64,000 bases of DNA from Ruminococcus sp. (GTDB lineage: Bacteria > Bacillota > Clostridia > Oscillospirales > Ruminococcaceae): assembly GCF_019423705.1 (NCBI RefSeq), contig NZ_JAHZAX010000005.1, positions 62,001 to 126,000 on the forward strand. Reading direction: 5' to 3'. The notes below the pieces were generated by a model, which did not search any database, was not told where the DNA came from, and saw only the letters and a program-made list of their open reading frames with translations. Both the position numbers and the translations under genes were made by a program. This document shows, one piece after another, positions 34,801-42,167 of the stretch. Positions within the stretch are counted from its first letter, which is position 1. Every line of letters starts with the position of its first letter.

Positions 34801-37800
34801 ACATATGGTGTCGGATTTGTTAATTATTTGTCTAGCAATAATTCGTCAACAATAAAAGATGCCACTTTCAAGGGCAGTGTTTCATTTGCTTCAATTTCTA
34901 ATGACAAAGAGATTTATACTTATGGAAGTTCTGTTGGTGGTGTTGTCGGCAGGGTGATAAATGCTGCTAATTTCACAAATATAACTTTGGATGGATTGAG
35001 TGTTAATGGCGTAAAGGTATCTGGAGGTTTGATAGGCACATCAGTCAATGCCGTAACGATAAGTGGTGTTAAAACAACAGATAACGGTATTACTGTAACA
35101 GGTGATAGTCAAGTTGGAGGCTTGGTCGGATACAGCACTGGCAGTCTGACAATTGGTAGTGACGGCAGCACCTTTGATGTTATCGTAAATAACATTAGCT
35201 CTGCTAGGACACAAGAAAAAGAAAATACTACTGATGCCACAATGCATTCGTATGGAGTAGGTGGTATCGTCGGATTTGCAGCAGGTGATTTATCAATAGT
35301 AGGCGCTCAAGTTAAGGGCAAGGATACAAATAGTTACATCGGAACTGTTAGTAATGGTGCAAAAAAGGCAACTGTTTCGGAAAATGTTGGTGGAATAGTT
35401 GGCTCAGTTGGCGATAATACTGCTATTACCTCTAAGATAGAACAAGCTACAGTTGATATCGATTTGTATGGATGGTTAGTTGGCGGCATTGTTGGTATAA
35501 ACTACAAGTCAAATATGACATTGGAATCTTGTGCCTATAATGGCGATGAAAACAAAATCAATATAAATGCTATTACATATGCTGGCGGCTTAATTGGTAA
35601 ATCTAATAGTGATTTAAGCATAAGCGATTCTGTTGTAAAAAGTGCAGATATTAATGCATTATATGATAGTACTTCAAGTTATTACAACAACTCGCACGAT
35701 GTCCACGTTGGCGGTTCAGTTGGCGTAATAAGTGGCGGTAACGTTACGGTCAAAAACTTAGAGATTTCTAATGCAGCGTTATCATTTAATGGCAATGTGT
35801 GGTGGAGCATCAATCTTGGCGGTATGATCGGGTCAATTGGCGATAGTTACAATCAAGGGATCAATGGTTACAATATTATGATGAACAGTGTTAGCTATAA
35901 AAGTACCGGTACACAAAAAACAATACAGAAAGCTAATATTATCGGTTATAATCCAGAGAAAAATAAAACTATAAAAAAAATCAAACTTGTAGGCGTTACA
36001 CAAATCAATAATACTGAATATTTGCCTGATTATTACAGCACGTATGGCGCAGATTCTTTCACAGCGATCCACACCGATTACAACGGCTCGTGCACAGCAG
36101 ATAATAAAGTAACTGAATTCAGCCAAAATGCTAATGAAGCGTCAACTGTCGCCGCAAATTCCCCATACGTCAACGTAAATCCGGCAAAAACATACGCTGG
36201 ACTAGACTTGACAGGCGACTTTGCCGCAGAAAATATGGGAGCGATAATAGCTGCCGCAAAGACCGGCAGCGAATCTTCAAATAAGTATCAGAACACAGGT
36301 GTTAATGCTCGAGCAGATAATATTGATCAAACCAAGCTCAAAACATTCAGCGAGGTTGCAGATCAGAAAATTGATGCTACGAATAATATGCCTATCCTGC
36401 TGATCGACGACAACAGCTCAGCGAATATAACAAAAATGCTGTCAGATTATGTATCTGTTCTCACGAATCACGAGACTGATCTGAATACTGATTTGTCAGA
36501 TTTGCTGTCAGTAAGTACGCAGAGTTATACATATAGTAATAATGCTTGGACTGCCGCAGGCAATAAAAGCTTGACTTATGACGAATCCAAACATCGTTTC
36601 AAAACTGTAAATGGCGTGTACGATAACGACGGCTCGGCAAGGTTTACGCTGATAACTCTTGACTATGCGGACCCGACAACGACAAACGGCAACACAGCGC
36701 TGAGAATACACATTCCGGTCTTCGTAAAGAAAGTGCTCGATTTCAGCTTCACATCTCGTGTGCTGACTGGTACTGATTACAACCACTTAGATTATACAGA
36801 CAAGAAGTTCGCTTTTGAAAGCTTTGGTTCGCCGATAACGACCTACTTCACTTACACCTATTATAGAACTGCACAGGAGTGGCAGGATGCAATAAACAAT
36901 GGCGACGATCTCCTTTGGAATTTTGACAAAAAGTTGGAACTCAAGGGCGAAGGTGGTGGTAAAGCAAGCGGCTTTTTGCCTGCTGAAACAAAGCTAACGC
37001 TGATCGATGTAAACCAAAGCGACAAGGCTTATCAAAAAACGGCAAATGAAGTTGGTTTTAGTGACGGCGTACTTGATCTATCAAAGTTTGGCGATGATCT
37101 GATAACGCTGAATGGCCTGTTGATGAATTATGCAACAGTAATTGCTAAAGAGGATATTGCGAATGGTACACTTGTTGTGACTGAAGATAAAACAAAAGCC
37201 ACAGCAATGGCTATGCTTGGTGATAAGCTGACTTATTTCAAATTGGCTGATGATACTGATAGCGATTCGACTAAATATTCTGTATCTGTTGTGAATAAAT
37301 ATGAAAACAATGTTGATTCAGAGAAAAGAATAATGCTCAGCGAGAATTATTATCTTACTATTCAGACGCCGGCTGCTGATGATACAGCTGCAAAAAGCTT
37401 GATAAAGAATTTTGTAGGATATTATTCTAAAGTCAATAGTAAGCTCGATTGTCCGGAGAACAAGTCTCTGCCGACTTATGAGCTAAATAGTGATAAATCA
37501 ACTTATATCATTGCGAATTTCTTAACGCAGGAAGTTACTGTACAGGCGAAAAATTCTGCAGAGATAAATACAGCTAACGATTTGATCAATGTGACTATGA
37601 CTTCTAAGATCACACTTAATAAGGATTTAGCAAATACTTTCAGAAATTATGTTTTGGGTAATGACTTTAAAATGCATCAAGGCTTCAATATATCTTTGAC
37701 GAAATTTGAAAATGGTGAAAATGGTACTGCTACGCAAATTGTCGGAGGAAGTACGGTCGAAGGAGAGTTCTCAATCGGTGAAACTAAAAGTCCGATAAAC

Positions 37801-38649
37801 GGCTTTACTCTGACTGAAGCAAAAGATAATTGGTTCCTGCAATATCCAAAATCAATTTGGGATAACTTAAAAGACACAGGCAACAACGAAGTCAAAATAA
37901 CGGCCGATGTCAAGATCACCTATTCAACATCAGGGATGATCGAACAGTTCCCGGAGCGCAAGGACGGCGACACTAAAACTGGTATCGCTGTAAACGCAAG
38001 TTCAAATATCGCATATAGCGAGGACAGCGTTGAGCACAGTCAGGTCTATAAATCTGTAAGTACAGGTTCATATTACTATCGCTATGCAATGTCCGCTGCA
38101 GATCTTAGCTATGATGTTGTTGAGTCAACAGTCATTGATGTTAAGGATTCGCCTTATTCACAGCTCGGCGTAAACCCTAACGATATGAGCTCTGAGCAAA
38201 TGCTGATAACCGCAAAGGGACATTATGATCTGACCGAACTTACTGAGAACATAAGAAGTCAGGGCGAGCAGATCAAGTTTACAATGACTTTGTATCAGAA
38301 AAATGTTGATGATACTTATGAACAGGTCGGTAATATCGACAACTATCTCTGTGACATATCAATGACGTATAAAAATGATGTTGTAGTTCCATCGCCTAAT
38401 GACAATAATAGTTATACTTTCATTGTTTCGGGCTATGAAGGTGATGAAACTTACGATGTAACAACAAAGTTCAATGTCATCACAGGCGAGGCTTTTGAGG
38501 GCAGAAAACAGCTTTACGCAAATTATAAAGTCCAGCTAACGGCAGAGTTGCTGGATAAAAAGGACGATCCCATAGCAGGAACCACCGTCAGCGACTATAT
38601 AATCTACACCAACGCAAGGATAAACACAAGCTTTATCAACGCTAGTTAG
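28846..38649 (+). CDS. Giant GLUG-repeat surface protein (3267 residues)
   Basis: GTG start after GGAGGCAG. Residues 1-45 form a Sec-type signal (hydrophobic about 24-42, cleavage near LSEASS) without AWFT. Residues about 270-2340 carry many beta-strand repeats of the GLUG type: GGMVGS (310), GGAFGK (389), GGVIGAY (428), GGLIGN (466), GGLFGA (500), GGIVGYV (843), GGVIGAV (879), GGLIAE (917), GGVVGRV (2032), GGLIGTS (2061), GGLVGYS (2092), GGIVGFA (2139), GGIVGSV (2182), GGIVGIN (2212), GGLIGKS (2247), GGMIGSI (2325). They should form one or more beta-helices as in adhesins. Residues about 2400-3267 are non-repetitive beta domains. No LPXTG, membrane tail or SLH domain is visible, so anchoring must be indirect. 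AT-rich codon use over most of its length. A 27-bp tandem duplication lies at 31294-31347. Confidence 0.85.
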   Translation: MKTIRNCKINRICYKLYSKYRKNVISLVTAAVLLFTSMPLSEASSVVAKMVSKLSNAITAMAEDSGASAATTKVESQIINGQYTINSTEDLQMLFKADPSVYQKVTILFAKTDGDFNASDFNGITKGLGNKSDPFSGKFEATDGSSVDLPIDFALFDYLDDSAELCDITLKRPNDKQNTALLAEHVTHSDATTSAKGWKITKNTTNDDDGKPVNYSFTSVIGEMAEGSIVGLTINCGEDTVVANASGNAGLACGTMDNGAQLTVNTTASGFSVTAASGNAGSLVGEMGSGAKLIIDKAYSFTGKVTGKNAGGMVGSSTDGEVSISDGGSVSIKGTFATNSTVTSGDKTGGVGGVYGEYNNNNDHSFDFDKYTLEAKFDNSSIATNFHVGGAFGKINNYSGKIDINDSTNSDDKKINVNLTSKNTLNVGGVIGAYYPQNKENTELFIHDIKTNLEIETNCNRIAILGGLIGNATNDYNYNAYINVKDVEVTLTQQKATCSGGLFGAVKSAFVDIGGSVKVNSSSVTHQKGIPSVSASGSLIGICETKNNNAGVVRLYGSTDISRYKVTNYPSKERTCNQLIGNRGDFLVYAVDWTLKRNSKITYDVDDMDWGEVLRLDGTNLTESTDETQSKDTDVLYFDSSAHTVTIKSFADKTNVVISNKADFARAALIMQQSSNIFVKYSTSVDRNAMLSATINIKENIKLSGTGITGFMRDNGAGYAFSGTLNGDSKTITLAVGEAYGDNQSNSKSNGQIVKHTYNGLFAKTKGANINNLTVQGDLKVLGADSTNTGETDYDKICKIGGVVAQSEGTLSLNNVTSEITWSTKTSEITWSTNKNNTIYAGGIVGYVSNDANNVSFDTCIAKPDFDYTGTDESVCVGGVIGAVGYASAERKISFNNVSVSGTIKQSNKSVTNARVGGLIAEIRAEDAASGTYNNVAITDVKINALTIETKATSTSGGFFGHNWYRTNVTLDSATVSNSTLKTACTEFGGLVTATTGYWKIGTISLDSNNIEGSNATYFGLLIDSTFGRDADPYSSLKNYNCTLDGSYIEFIKAGGYKVTECTITLPNKLERYDEIVAFSTNDNGAGSNGQSVVSIPAVNGDLRTVIMDGKSCNTYQNQTKKDVNTDWTPNISTRYYYNMDTIRSNTSKTDTDDLMLWSVYTYAAGNIKQYFADGSNFSFDGAKNYDLKGYSYYPIDVTGAYVGGTFTFYNKEIETAEALTNGDTLIRNTTGSDGSHTQHYMMHHGLFRNVTNLTVSAKLDLNGSIGKTDNGSGALVCGKVSDGGNSKNKLSVTGSIVLDKIYVNTDIKTDNYAPLLINKIGNMTDITISNISESADRSNYDMANQPYAATSLIGDVGSATGTNIALTFSNIKLSAHTGNSIFKNATLLESFQHNDGEGSTASYNYTWNEDWGTGNRNVTYGREVSDTHKNESKQNKYYGDWQRDRYTSPDSGTQSSQYSFTGYLPYVAKTSVTGTTDLTYDEIDVNIERPYLNEGCGTYSDPYIVDGSKLQEVARIINGAPSKNWEVNYNKDVVNKNSDSSKYYTKYTDSSICNGGNNHKTYVYDGTAFKYKGIESNVEDVSKDAMLSYLCEAYYKINDDIILGSDFIGLGGSTVGTAFRGVIVGDSVKPPTITNNSGNPLIRNSNGSVVKDIQIKQDTKIDLSESKNSSFSYTTQTSEYYGAVFGIVHGGDNIIDNVKVTAYPTITFDNNGTYNNLIPVGGYIGVIINGGVYFRNMSGAQGITTAKLEGVGSNSSYLYRNPYIGRVLNGFAIEEGDSFNGSENLENSGKNYIITEVNKDSTQKIKGTGSKVEIPDAQSLFIFSLIGSSGAGYCRTKIYDSTCGYEDYYMIRNAEYSNVGKSGLTSIDTDYSKVIVNGHNGDLSIDGIDTKQGIKTPHIIMAYTQEVEFYELKWLCLHQNEITLTGTGDYDLSGTGFRGISAIYSQGNTNVVPIASFDGKSKAITEQIKIRCYDNDNYPVDSKNTYGVGFVNYLSSNNSSTIKDATFKGSVSFASISNDKEIYTYGSSVGGVVGRVINAANFTNITLDGLSVNGVKVSGGLIGTSVNAVTISGVKTTDNGITVTGDSQVGGLVGYSTGSLTIGSDGSTFDVIVNNISSARTQEKENTTDATMHSYGVGGIVGFAAGDLSIVGAQVKGKDTNSYIGTVSNGAKKATVSENVGGIVGSVGDNTAITSKIEQATVDIDLYGWLVGGIVGINYKSNMTLESCAYNGDENKININAITYAGGLIGKSNSDLSISDSVVKSADINALYDSTSSYYNNSHDVHVGGSVGVISGGNVTVKNLEISNAALSFNGNVWWSINLGGMIGSIGDSYNQGINGYNIMMNSVSYKSTGTQKTIQKANIIGYNPEKNKTIKKIKLVGVTQINNTEYLPDYYSTYGADSFTAIHTDYNGSCTADNKVTEFSQNANEASTVAANSPYVNVNPAKTYAGLDLTGDFAAENMGAIIAAAKTGSESSNKYQNTGVNARADNIDQTKLKTFSEVADQKIDATNNMPILLIDDNSSANITKMLSDYVSVLTNHETDLNTDLSDLLSVSTQSYTYSNNAWTAAGNKSLTYDESKHRFKTVNGVYDNDGSARFTLITLDYADPTTTNGNTALRIHIPVFVKKVLDFSFTSRVLTGTDYNHLDYTDKKFAFESFGSPITTYFTYTYYRTAQEWQDAINNGDDLLWNFDKKLELKGEGGGKASGFLPAETKLTLIDVNQSDKAYQKTANEVGFSDGVLDLSKFGDDLITLNGLLMNYATVIAKEDIANGTLVVTEDKTKATAMAMLGDKLTYFKLADDTDSDSTKYSVSVVNKYENNVDSEKRIMLSENYYLTIQTPAADDTAAKSLIKNFVGYYSKVNSKLDCPENKSLPTYELNSDKSTYIIANFLTQEVTVQAKNSAEINTANDLINVTMTSKITLNKDLANTFRNYVLGNDFKMHQGFNISLTKFENGENGTATQIVGGSTVEGEFSIGETKSPINGFTLTEAKDNWFLQYPKSIWDNLKDTGNNEVKITADVKITYSTSGMIEQFPERKDGDTKTGIAVNASSNIAYSEDSVEHSQVYKSVSTGSYYYRYAMSAADLSYDVVESTVIDVKDSPYSQLGVNPNDMSSEQMLITAKGHYDLTELTENIRSQGEQIKFTMTLYQKNVDDTYEQVGNIDNYLCDISMTYKNDVVVPSPNDNNSYTFIVSGYEGDETYDVTTKFNVITGEAFEGRKQLYANYKVQLTAELLDKKDDPIAGTTVSDYIIYTNARINTSFINAS
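31294..31347 (+). repeat. 27-bp tandem duplication inside the giant gene
   Basis: Two adjacent 27-bp copies (31294-31320 and 31321-31347) differ only in the last base. They encode TSEITWSTK then TSEITWSTN. In frame, and nearly identical at DNA level, so recent. Confidence 0.85.
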
Positions 38650-38680
38650 CGCAAAATACAAGGCATAATGGGAGAATAAA

Positions 38681-39391
38681 ATGGCAAAAAGAATTCTTGA
38701 AAGGTTCAAAAAATTGAATAAGAAAAAGAAAATTCAGCTTGTCGCTGCAACAGCGCTGACTGCGGCGCTGCTTGTGGCTCTCCCTCTGTATGCTTGGTTT
38801 ACGCACACAAGGTCTATCGCAATGAAGACCAAGATCAACGCTCCGACCCAGCTTTACATAACGGCTGGAAATAAGGAATCAGTTGCAAATCTTGAAATGG
38901 GCAATATAGACGTTGAGTCTGAAACCGGGTACAAAGATTTTGTATTCGGTATCAGTGGAAAATATGTATCAAAATATCAGATACAGCTTGCCCACACCAC
39001 AAATATCCCGTTTACTTATAAGATCTATCGTGCAAGTTCGGTTGAAAATGCTGGCGCTGATACTGTTGAATATGTTTCCGAAGATAGTAGTAAACACTAT
39101 TATCAAAAGGGTGAAGAAGTCCAAGGTGATTATATTAATCAAGATTCGACAACGAAGATAGCCAACGATTCTTTACACGACAAATCATATGATGAATACA
39201 GTAAAGAAAACGTTCAACAACACGCAGAAGCGCTTTATTGGCAATCAACTAAATTAGATGTTGAGAATAAATCGAAGGACAGCAATGACTTTGTAGATTA
39301 TTTTATAATAAGAGTAAGCTGGGACGACAAAGTTGAAAACGACAAAGAGACCGATATGGTCTATTTGACCGTTCAGCGTGTGACACAATAA
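38681..39391 (+). CDS. SipW-type secreted surface protein
   Basis: A 236-residue protein with a very basic head (MAKRILERFKKLNKKKK), a hydrophobic stretch (about 19-37) and LYAWFTHTRSIAMKTKINAP (37-56), the AWFT signal of SipW substrates. The following PTQLYITAGNKE and the closing DMVYLTVQRVTQ bracket a compact beta domain of about 190 residues. No anchor. Lies 31 bp after the giant gene and 25 bp before the next one, with GGGAG as ribosome binding site. Possibly a cap or adaptor subunit. The N-terminus uses GC-rich core codons, the middle is AT-rich. Confidence 0.72.
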   Translation: MAKRILERFKKLNKKKKIQLVAATALTAALLVALPLYAWFTHTRSIAMKTKINAPTQLYITAGNKESVANLEMGNIDVESETGYKDFVFGISGKYVSKYQIQLAHTTNIPFTYKIYRASSVENAGADTVEYVSEDSSKHYYQKGEEVQGDYINQDSTTKIANDSLHDKSYDEYSKENVQQHAEALYWQSTKLDVENKSKDSNDFVDYFIIRVSWDDKVENDKETDMVYLTVQRVTQ

Positions 39392-39416
39392 AAATGATAG
39401 AATGGAGGCAGCAGCT

Positions 39417-40394
39417 GTGAAAAACAAGTTTATAAAAAGGCTAAAAAAATCTTGGCTTACCATATGGATAGTCGCAGCTGTGGCCGCTCTCAGCACTATC
39501 GGCGGTATGGCAGCTTATACCAGCATTTCCAGTGTCAAGCGTGTGGTATCCACTCAGAAAGGCGTTGGCAATCTGTTCTCGTCCAACTATCTTGAGGAGG
39601 GCAGTAGTTTCCCACTAAAGAATGTAACTTTTAGCAGCGACAAAATCGCACCGACCGTAACAGTAAATGTCTGCAATTTTCCGCAGACAAAGATCAAGCA
39701 CAGCGATGCGGATATAACCTATACGCTTACGATCACTCTTGTGGATAGTGGTGGAAAAGAAGTTGGCGACATAGAGAATATCGGTAATTATTCGGTTTCG
39801 TATAATAATACCCCAATTGCTTTCTCGTCTGAGAAAAAAGAGATCAGGTATGAAAATCAAACGCTTTCTGCCTCTGACTTTTCATATAACGACTTCACAC
39901 TAACATTTGATAGTTCCCAGCTCACAACACAAAACGTTTTTATGAAGCTTGAGGCAAAACCAAGTTCATCAAGCGGCCTGCCAACGCTTTCAGCAATGAT
40001 CGGCGTTTCATATGTCAAGCCATATTCCGCAAGCTGGTCGGGACAATTCACCGACAGCGCAGACAAACCATCTGATCTCGACGGCTTCAATTACCGTCTG
40101 TCTGGCAGCGGTTCTGGCACAATAACATTGAGTTGGAACACAAAGTACATCGAAATAAGCAAGTGGTTTTTGAAGGAGAATAATTTAGACGATCCAGCCG
40201 CAGATAGTAACGGCATAAAGACGATAACGCTAACAGTTGATTCTTCAAAACAAAACCAATATGATATACAATTTTATCGTGTGAATGGCATTTCAGCTAA
40301 TGAAAGCTGGACGACAAATAATGAAAGTATATCTATCGGAGATATTACAGCAATCACTACTTGTGAATTTAAAGCAGATGAAGCCACCGAATAA
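39417..40394 (+). CDS. SipW-type secreted surface protein, AAYTS variant
   Basis: A 325-residue protein from a GTG start at 39417, 8 nt after GGAGG. An ATG 15 bp upstream is part of the ribosome binding site (AATGGAGG) and is rejected. Basic head, hydrophobic stretch (about 13-32) and GGMAAYTSISSVKRVVSTQK, a variant of the SipW signal with AAYTS instead of AWFT. KGVGNLFSSNYLEEGSSF follows at about 48-65. The rest is a beta-rich domain with SWNTKYIEISKWFL near 240. No sorting signal. Last gene of the operon, closed by a terminator 4 bp after the stop codon. Confidence 0.72.
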   Translation: MKNKFIKRLKKSWLTIWIVAAVAALSTIGGMAAYTSISSVKRVVSTQKGVGNLFSSNYLEEGSSFPLKNVTFSSDKIAPTVTVNVCNFPQTKIKHSDADITYTLTITLVDSGGKEVGDIENIGNYSVSYNNTPIAFSSEKKEIRYENQTLSASDFSYNDFTLTFDSSQLTTQNVFMKLEAKPSSSSGLPTLSAMIGVSYVKPYSASWSGQFTDSADKPSDLDGFNYRLSGSGSGTITLSWNTKYIEISKWFLKENNLDDPAADSNGIKTITLTVDSSKQNQYDIQFYRVNGISANESWTTNNESISIGDITAITTCEFKADEATE

Positions 40395-40397
40395 AAT

Positions 40398-40430
40398 AAA
40401 GGCTGTCACTCATATGAGCGGCAGCCTTTT
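40398..40430 (+). terminator. Terminator of the surface-assembly operon
   Basis: AAAGGCTG pairs with CAGCCTTT, with an inner CTCA/TGAG stem, followed by TTAAT. The only clear terminator after the one at 20243 on this strand. Confidence 0.75.
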
Positions 40431-40436
40431 AATATC

Positions 40437-40461
40437 GTAGGGGCGAACATCGTTCGCCCGT
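40437..40461. repeat. Interspersed GC-rich palindromic repeat, copy 3
   Basis: GTAGGGGCGAACATCGTTCG then CCCG: the GGGCGAAC...GTTCGCCC module alone. It sits exactly between the operon terminator and the convergent minus-strand gene. Confidence 0.7.
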
Positions 40462-40490
40462 TTATATTCGTACAATGTAAATTCTTGATC

Positions 40491-40736
40491 TTAAAGCACC
40501 TTTTTAAGCGCCTCAGCAAGCTGTGCAGGACAGGAAGTTCCACGTCCGTTGCAGTCAATGCCCTCAAGTCTGTCGATAACGTCCTGAATCTTCATACCCT
40601 CAACAAGCTTTGATACGCCCTGAGTGTTGCCGTTGCAGCCGCCTGTGAAGTGAACCTTCTTCACAATTCCGTCCTCGACCTCGATATCTATCTTTCTTGA
40701 ACATACTCCCTTTGGAGTGTAGCTTATATTTGCCAT
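40491..40736 (-). CDS. TSCPD domain protein (TIGR03905 type)
   Basis: An 81-residue protein with CNGNTQGVSKL near residue 34 and GTSCPAQLAEAL near 67. The TSCP motif and the GGCNGN turn define TIGR03905, a stand-alone form of the TSCPD domain that also closes vitamin B12-dependent ribonucleotide reductases. Cysteines at 12, 34, 62 and 69 may bind a metal. Function is unknown. AGGAGG precedes the ATG; the gene follows malic enzyme by 12 bp, so the two are co-transcribed. Confidence 0.88.
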   Translation of the reverse strand: MANISYTPKGVCSRKIDIEVEDGIVKKVHFTGGCNGNTQGVSKLVEGMKIQDVIDRLEGIDCNGRGTSCPAQLAEALKKVL

Positions 40737-40748
40737 AATATTTTCCTC

Positions 40749-41921
40749 CTAGATCCTTGCTACGCCTGTGTCTCTTGCCGCCTGAGCAACTGCCTCTGCG
40801 ACTGCTGTCGGAACAGCTCTGTCAAATGAGTTCGGCAGAATGAAATCTGCGCTGAGCTTGTCCTCTGGAACGCAGTTTGCAATAGCCTTTGCTGCCGCCA
40901 TTTTCATTTCTTCGTTTATGTCGGAAGCCCTTACAGCCAGCGCACCCTTGAAAATTCCCGGGAACGCAACAACGTTGTTTATCTGGTTAGGGAAGTCCGA
41001 ACGTCCCGTGCCAACGATGAATGCGCCTGCCGCCTTTGCCTCGTCCGGCATAATCTCAGGCGTTGGGTTAGCCATTGCGAAAAGTATCGCCTTGTCGTTC
41101 ATCGACTTGACCATTTCAGCAGTAACAAGTCCCGGCTTCGATACGCCAACAAATGCGTCCGCACCCTTGAGTGCGTCAGCAAGCGAGCCGTGCAGCTTGT
41201 TCTTGTTCGTTACCTTAGCCATTTCAGCGTGAGCCTCGTTAAGATAACTGTCGCCCTCGCAAATAATACCCTCTCTGTCAACAAGAATAAGGTTGCCGAT
41301 TCCAAGGGAGAGCAGCAGCTTGCCGATTGCGCAGCCAGCTGCACCGGCGCCGTTTATAACAAGCGTGATATCCTCGATTTTCTTGTTTGCCACCTTGCAA
41401 GCGTTCATAAGCGCCGCACCAACAACGATAGCCGTTCCGTGCTGGTCATCGTGGAAAACAGGGATATCAACCTTTTCTTTAAGCTTAGCCTCGATCTCAA
41501 AACATCTCGGTGCAGAAATATCCTCAAGATTTATTCCGCCAAAGCTGTCTGATATCATCGCAATAGTGTTGACTATCTCGTCAACGTCGTTAGACTTAAT
41601 GCAAAGCGGAAAAGCGTCAACGTCTGCAAATTCCTTGAAAAGCGCACACTTGCCCTCCATAACAGGCATACCTGCCAGTCCGCCGATGTTGCCAAGACCC
41701 AGCACAGCCGAGCCGTCGGTTATAACAGCCACAAGGTTCGCACGTCTTGTCAGCTCATATGAAAGATCCGGGTCTTTCTGTATCTCAAGGCAAGGCTGCG
41801 CAACGCCTGGGGTGTACGCCAAAGTCAAGTCCTTGGCATTGTTTACCTTTGCCCTTGAACAGACCTCGATCTTGCCTTTCCATTCTCTGTGCTTCTGAAG
41901 AGATTCTTCCATTACGTTCAT
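40749..41921 (-). CDS. NAD(P)-dependent malic enzyme (oxaloacetate-decarboxylating)
   Basis: A 390-residue malic enzyme of the short bacterial type. LAYTPGVAQPC holds the conserved tyrosine, GKCALFKEFADVDAFP the catalytic lysine region, EDISAPRCFEIE and FHDDQHGTA the metal-binding acids, and VINGAGAAGCAIG the dinucleotide fold. It converts malate to pyruvate and CO2 with reduction of NAD(P)+. I start at the ATG at 41919-41921, 10 nt after GAGAGGA; the ATG at 41928-41930 lies directly against the ribosome binding site. No C-terminal phosphotransacetylase domain. The leader upstream carries palindromic repeat copy 4. Confidence 0.94.
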   Translation of the reverse strand: MNVMEESLQKHREWKGKIEVCSRAKVNNAKDLTLAYTPGVAQPCLEIQKDPDLSYELTRRANLVAVITDGSAVLGLGNIGGLAGMPVMEGKCALFKEFADVDAFPLCIKSNDVDEIVNTIAMISDSFGGINLEDISAPRCFEIEAKLKEKVDIPVFHDDQHGTAIVVGAALMNACKVANKKIEDITLVINGAGAAGCAIGKLLLSLGIGNLILVDREGIICEGDSYLNEAHAEMAKVTNKNKLHGSLADALKGADAFVGVSKPGLVTAEMVKSMNDKAILFAMANPTPEIMPDEAKAAGAFIVGTGRSDFPNQINNVVAFPGIFKGALAVRASDINEEMKMAAAKAIANCVPEDKLSADFILPNSFDRAVPTAVAEAVAQAARDTGVARI

Positions 41922-41990
41922 TTTTAACATTCCTCTCTATAATAGGCTTTGCCGAATGAAGCTAAAGTTCATCGCTAAATGTGCAGTACA

Positions 41991-42073
41991 ACGGGCGACC
42001 ACAGGTCGCCCCTACATTAATCATCTATCAAACATTAAAGTAGGGGACGGCGTCCTCGACGTCCCATTCGTTC
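41991..42073. repeat. Interspersed GC-rich palindromic repeat, copy 4 (complete)
   Basis: GGGCGACCACAGGTCGCCCC (41993-42012), TACATTAATC, an AT-rich spacer, then GTAGGGGACGGCGTCCTCGA and CGTCCCATTCGTTC. Same order and orientation of modules as copy 1 at 611-680; the second module is identical over more than 25 bases. Confidence 0.8.
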
Positions 42074-42123
42074 ATTCTTTTAACGATATAAGCCATTGCA
42101 GATCAAAGCATTTTTTACGCATT

Positions 42124-42154
42124 AAAGGAACACTATCCGAGAATAGTGTTCCTT
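42124..42154. terminator. Symmetric hairpin after the PHP gene
   Basis: AAAGGAACACTAT pairs with ATAGTGTTCCTTT around CCGAGA. A perfect 13-bp stem that can work for the minus-strand PHP gene ending at 42168. The T-run is short in both directions. Confidence 0.65.
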
Positions 42155-42167
42155 TGATTATATCATA

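Noticed and set aside
28846..38649. Frameshifts or a break in the giant gene
   Set aside because: The frame is open over 3267 codons with continuous beta-repeat character and in-frame duplication.
611..42073. The palindromic repeats as a CRISPR array
   Set aside because: Copies are kilobases apart, with no regular spacers and no cas genes.
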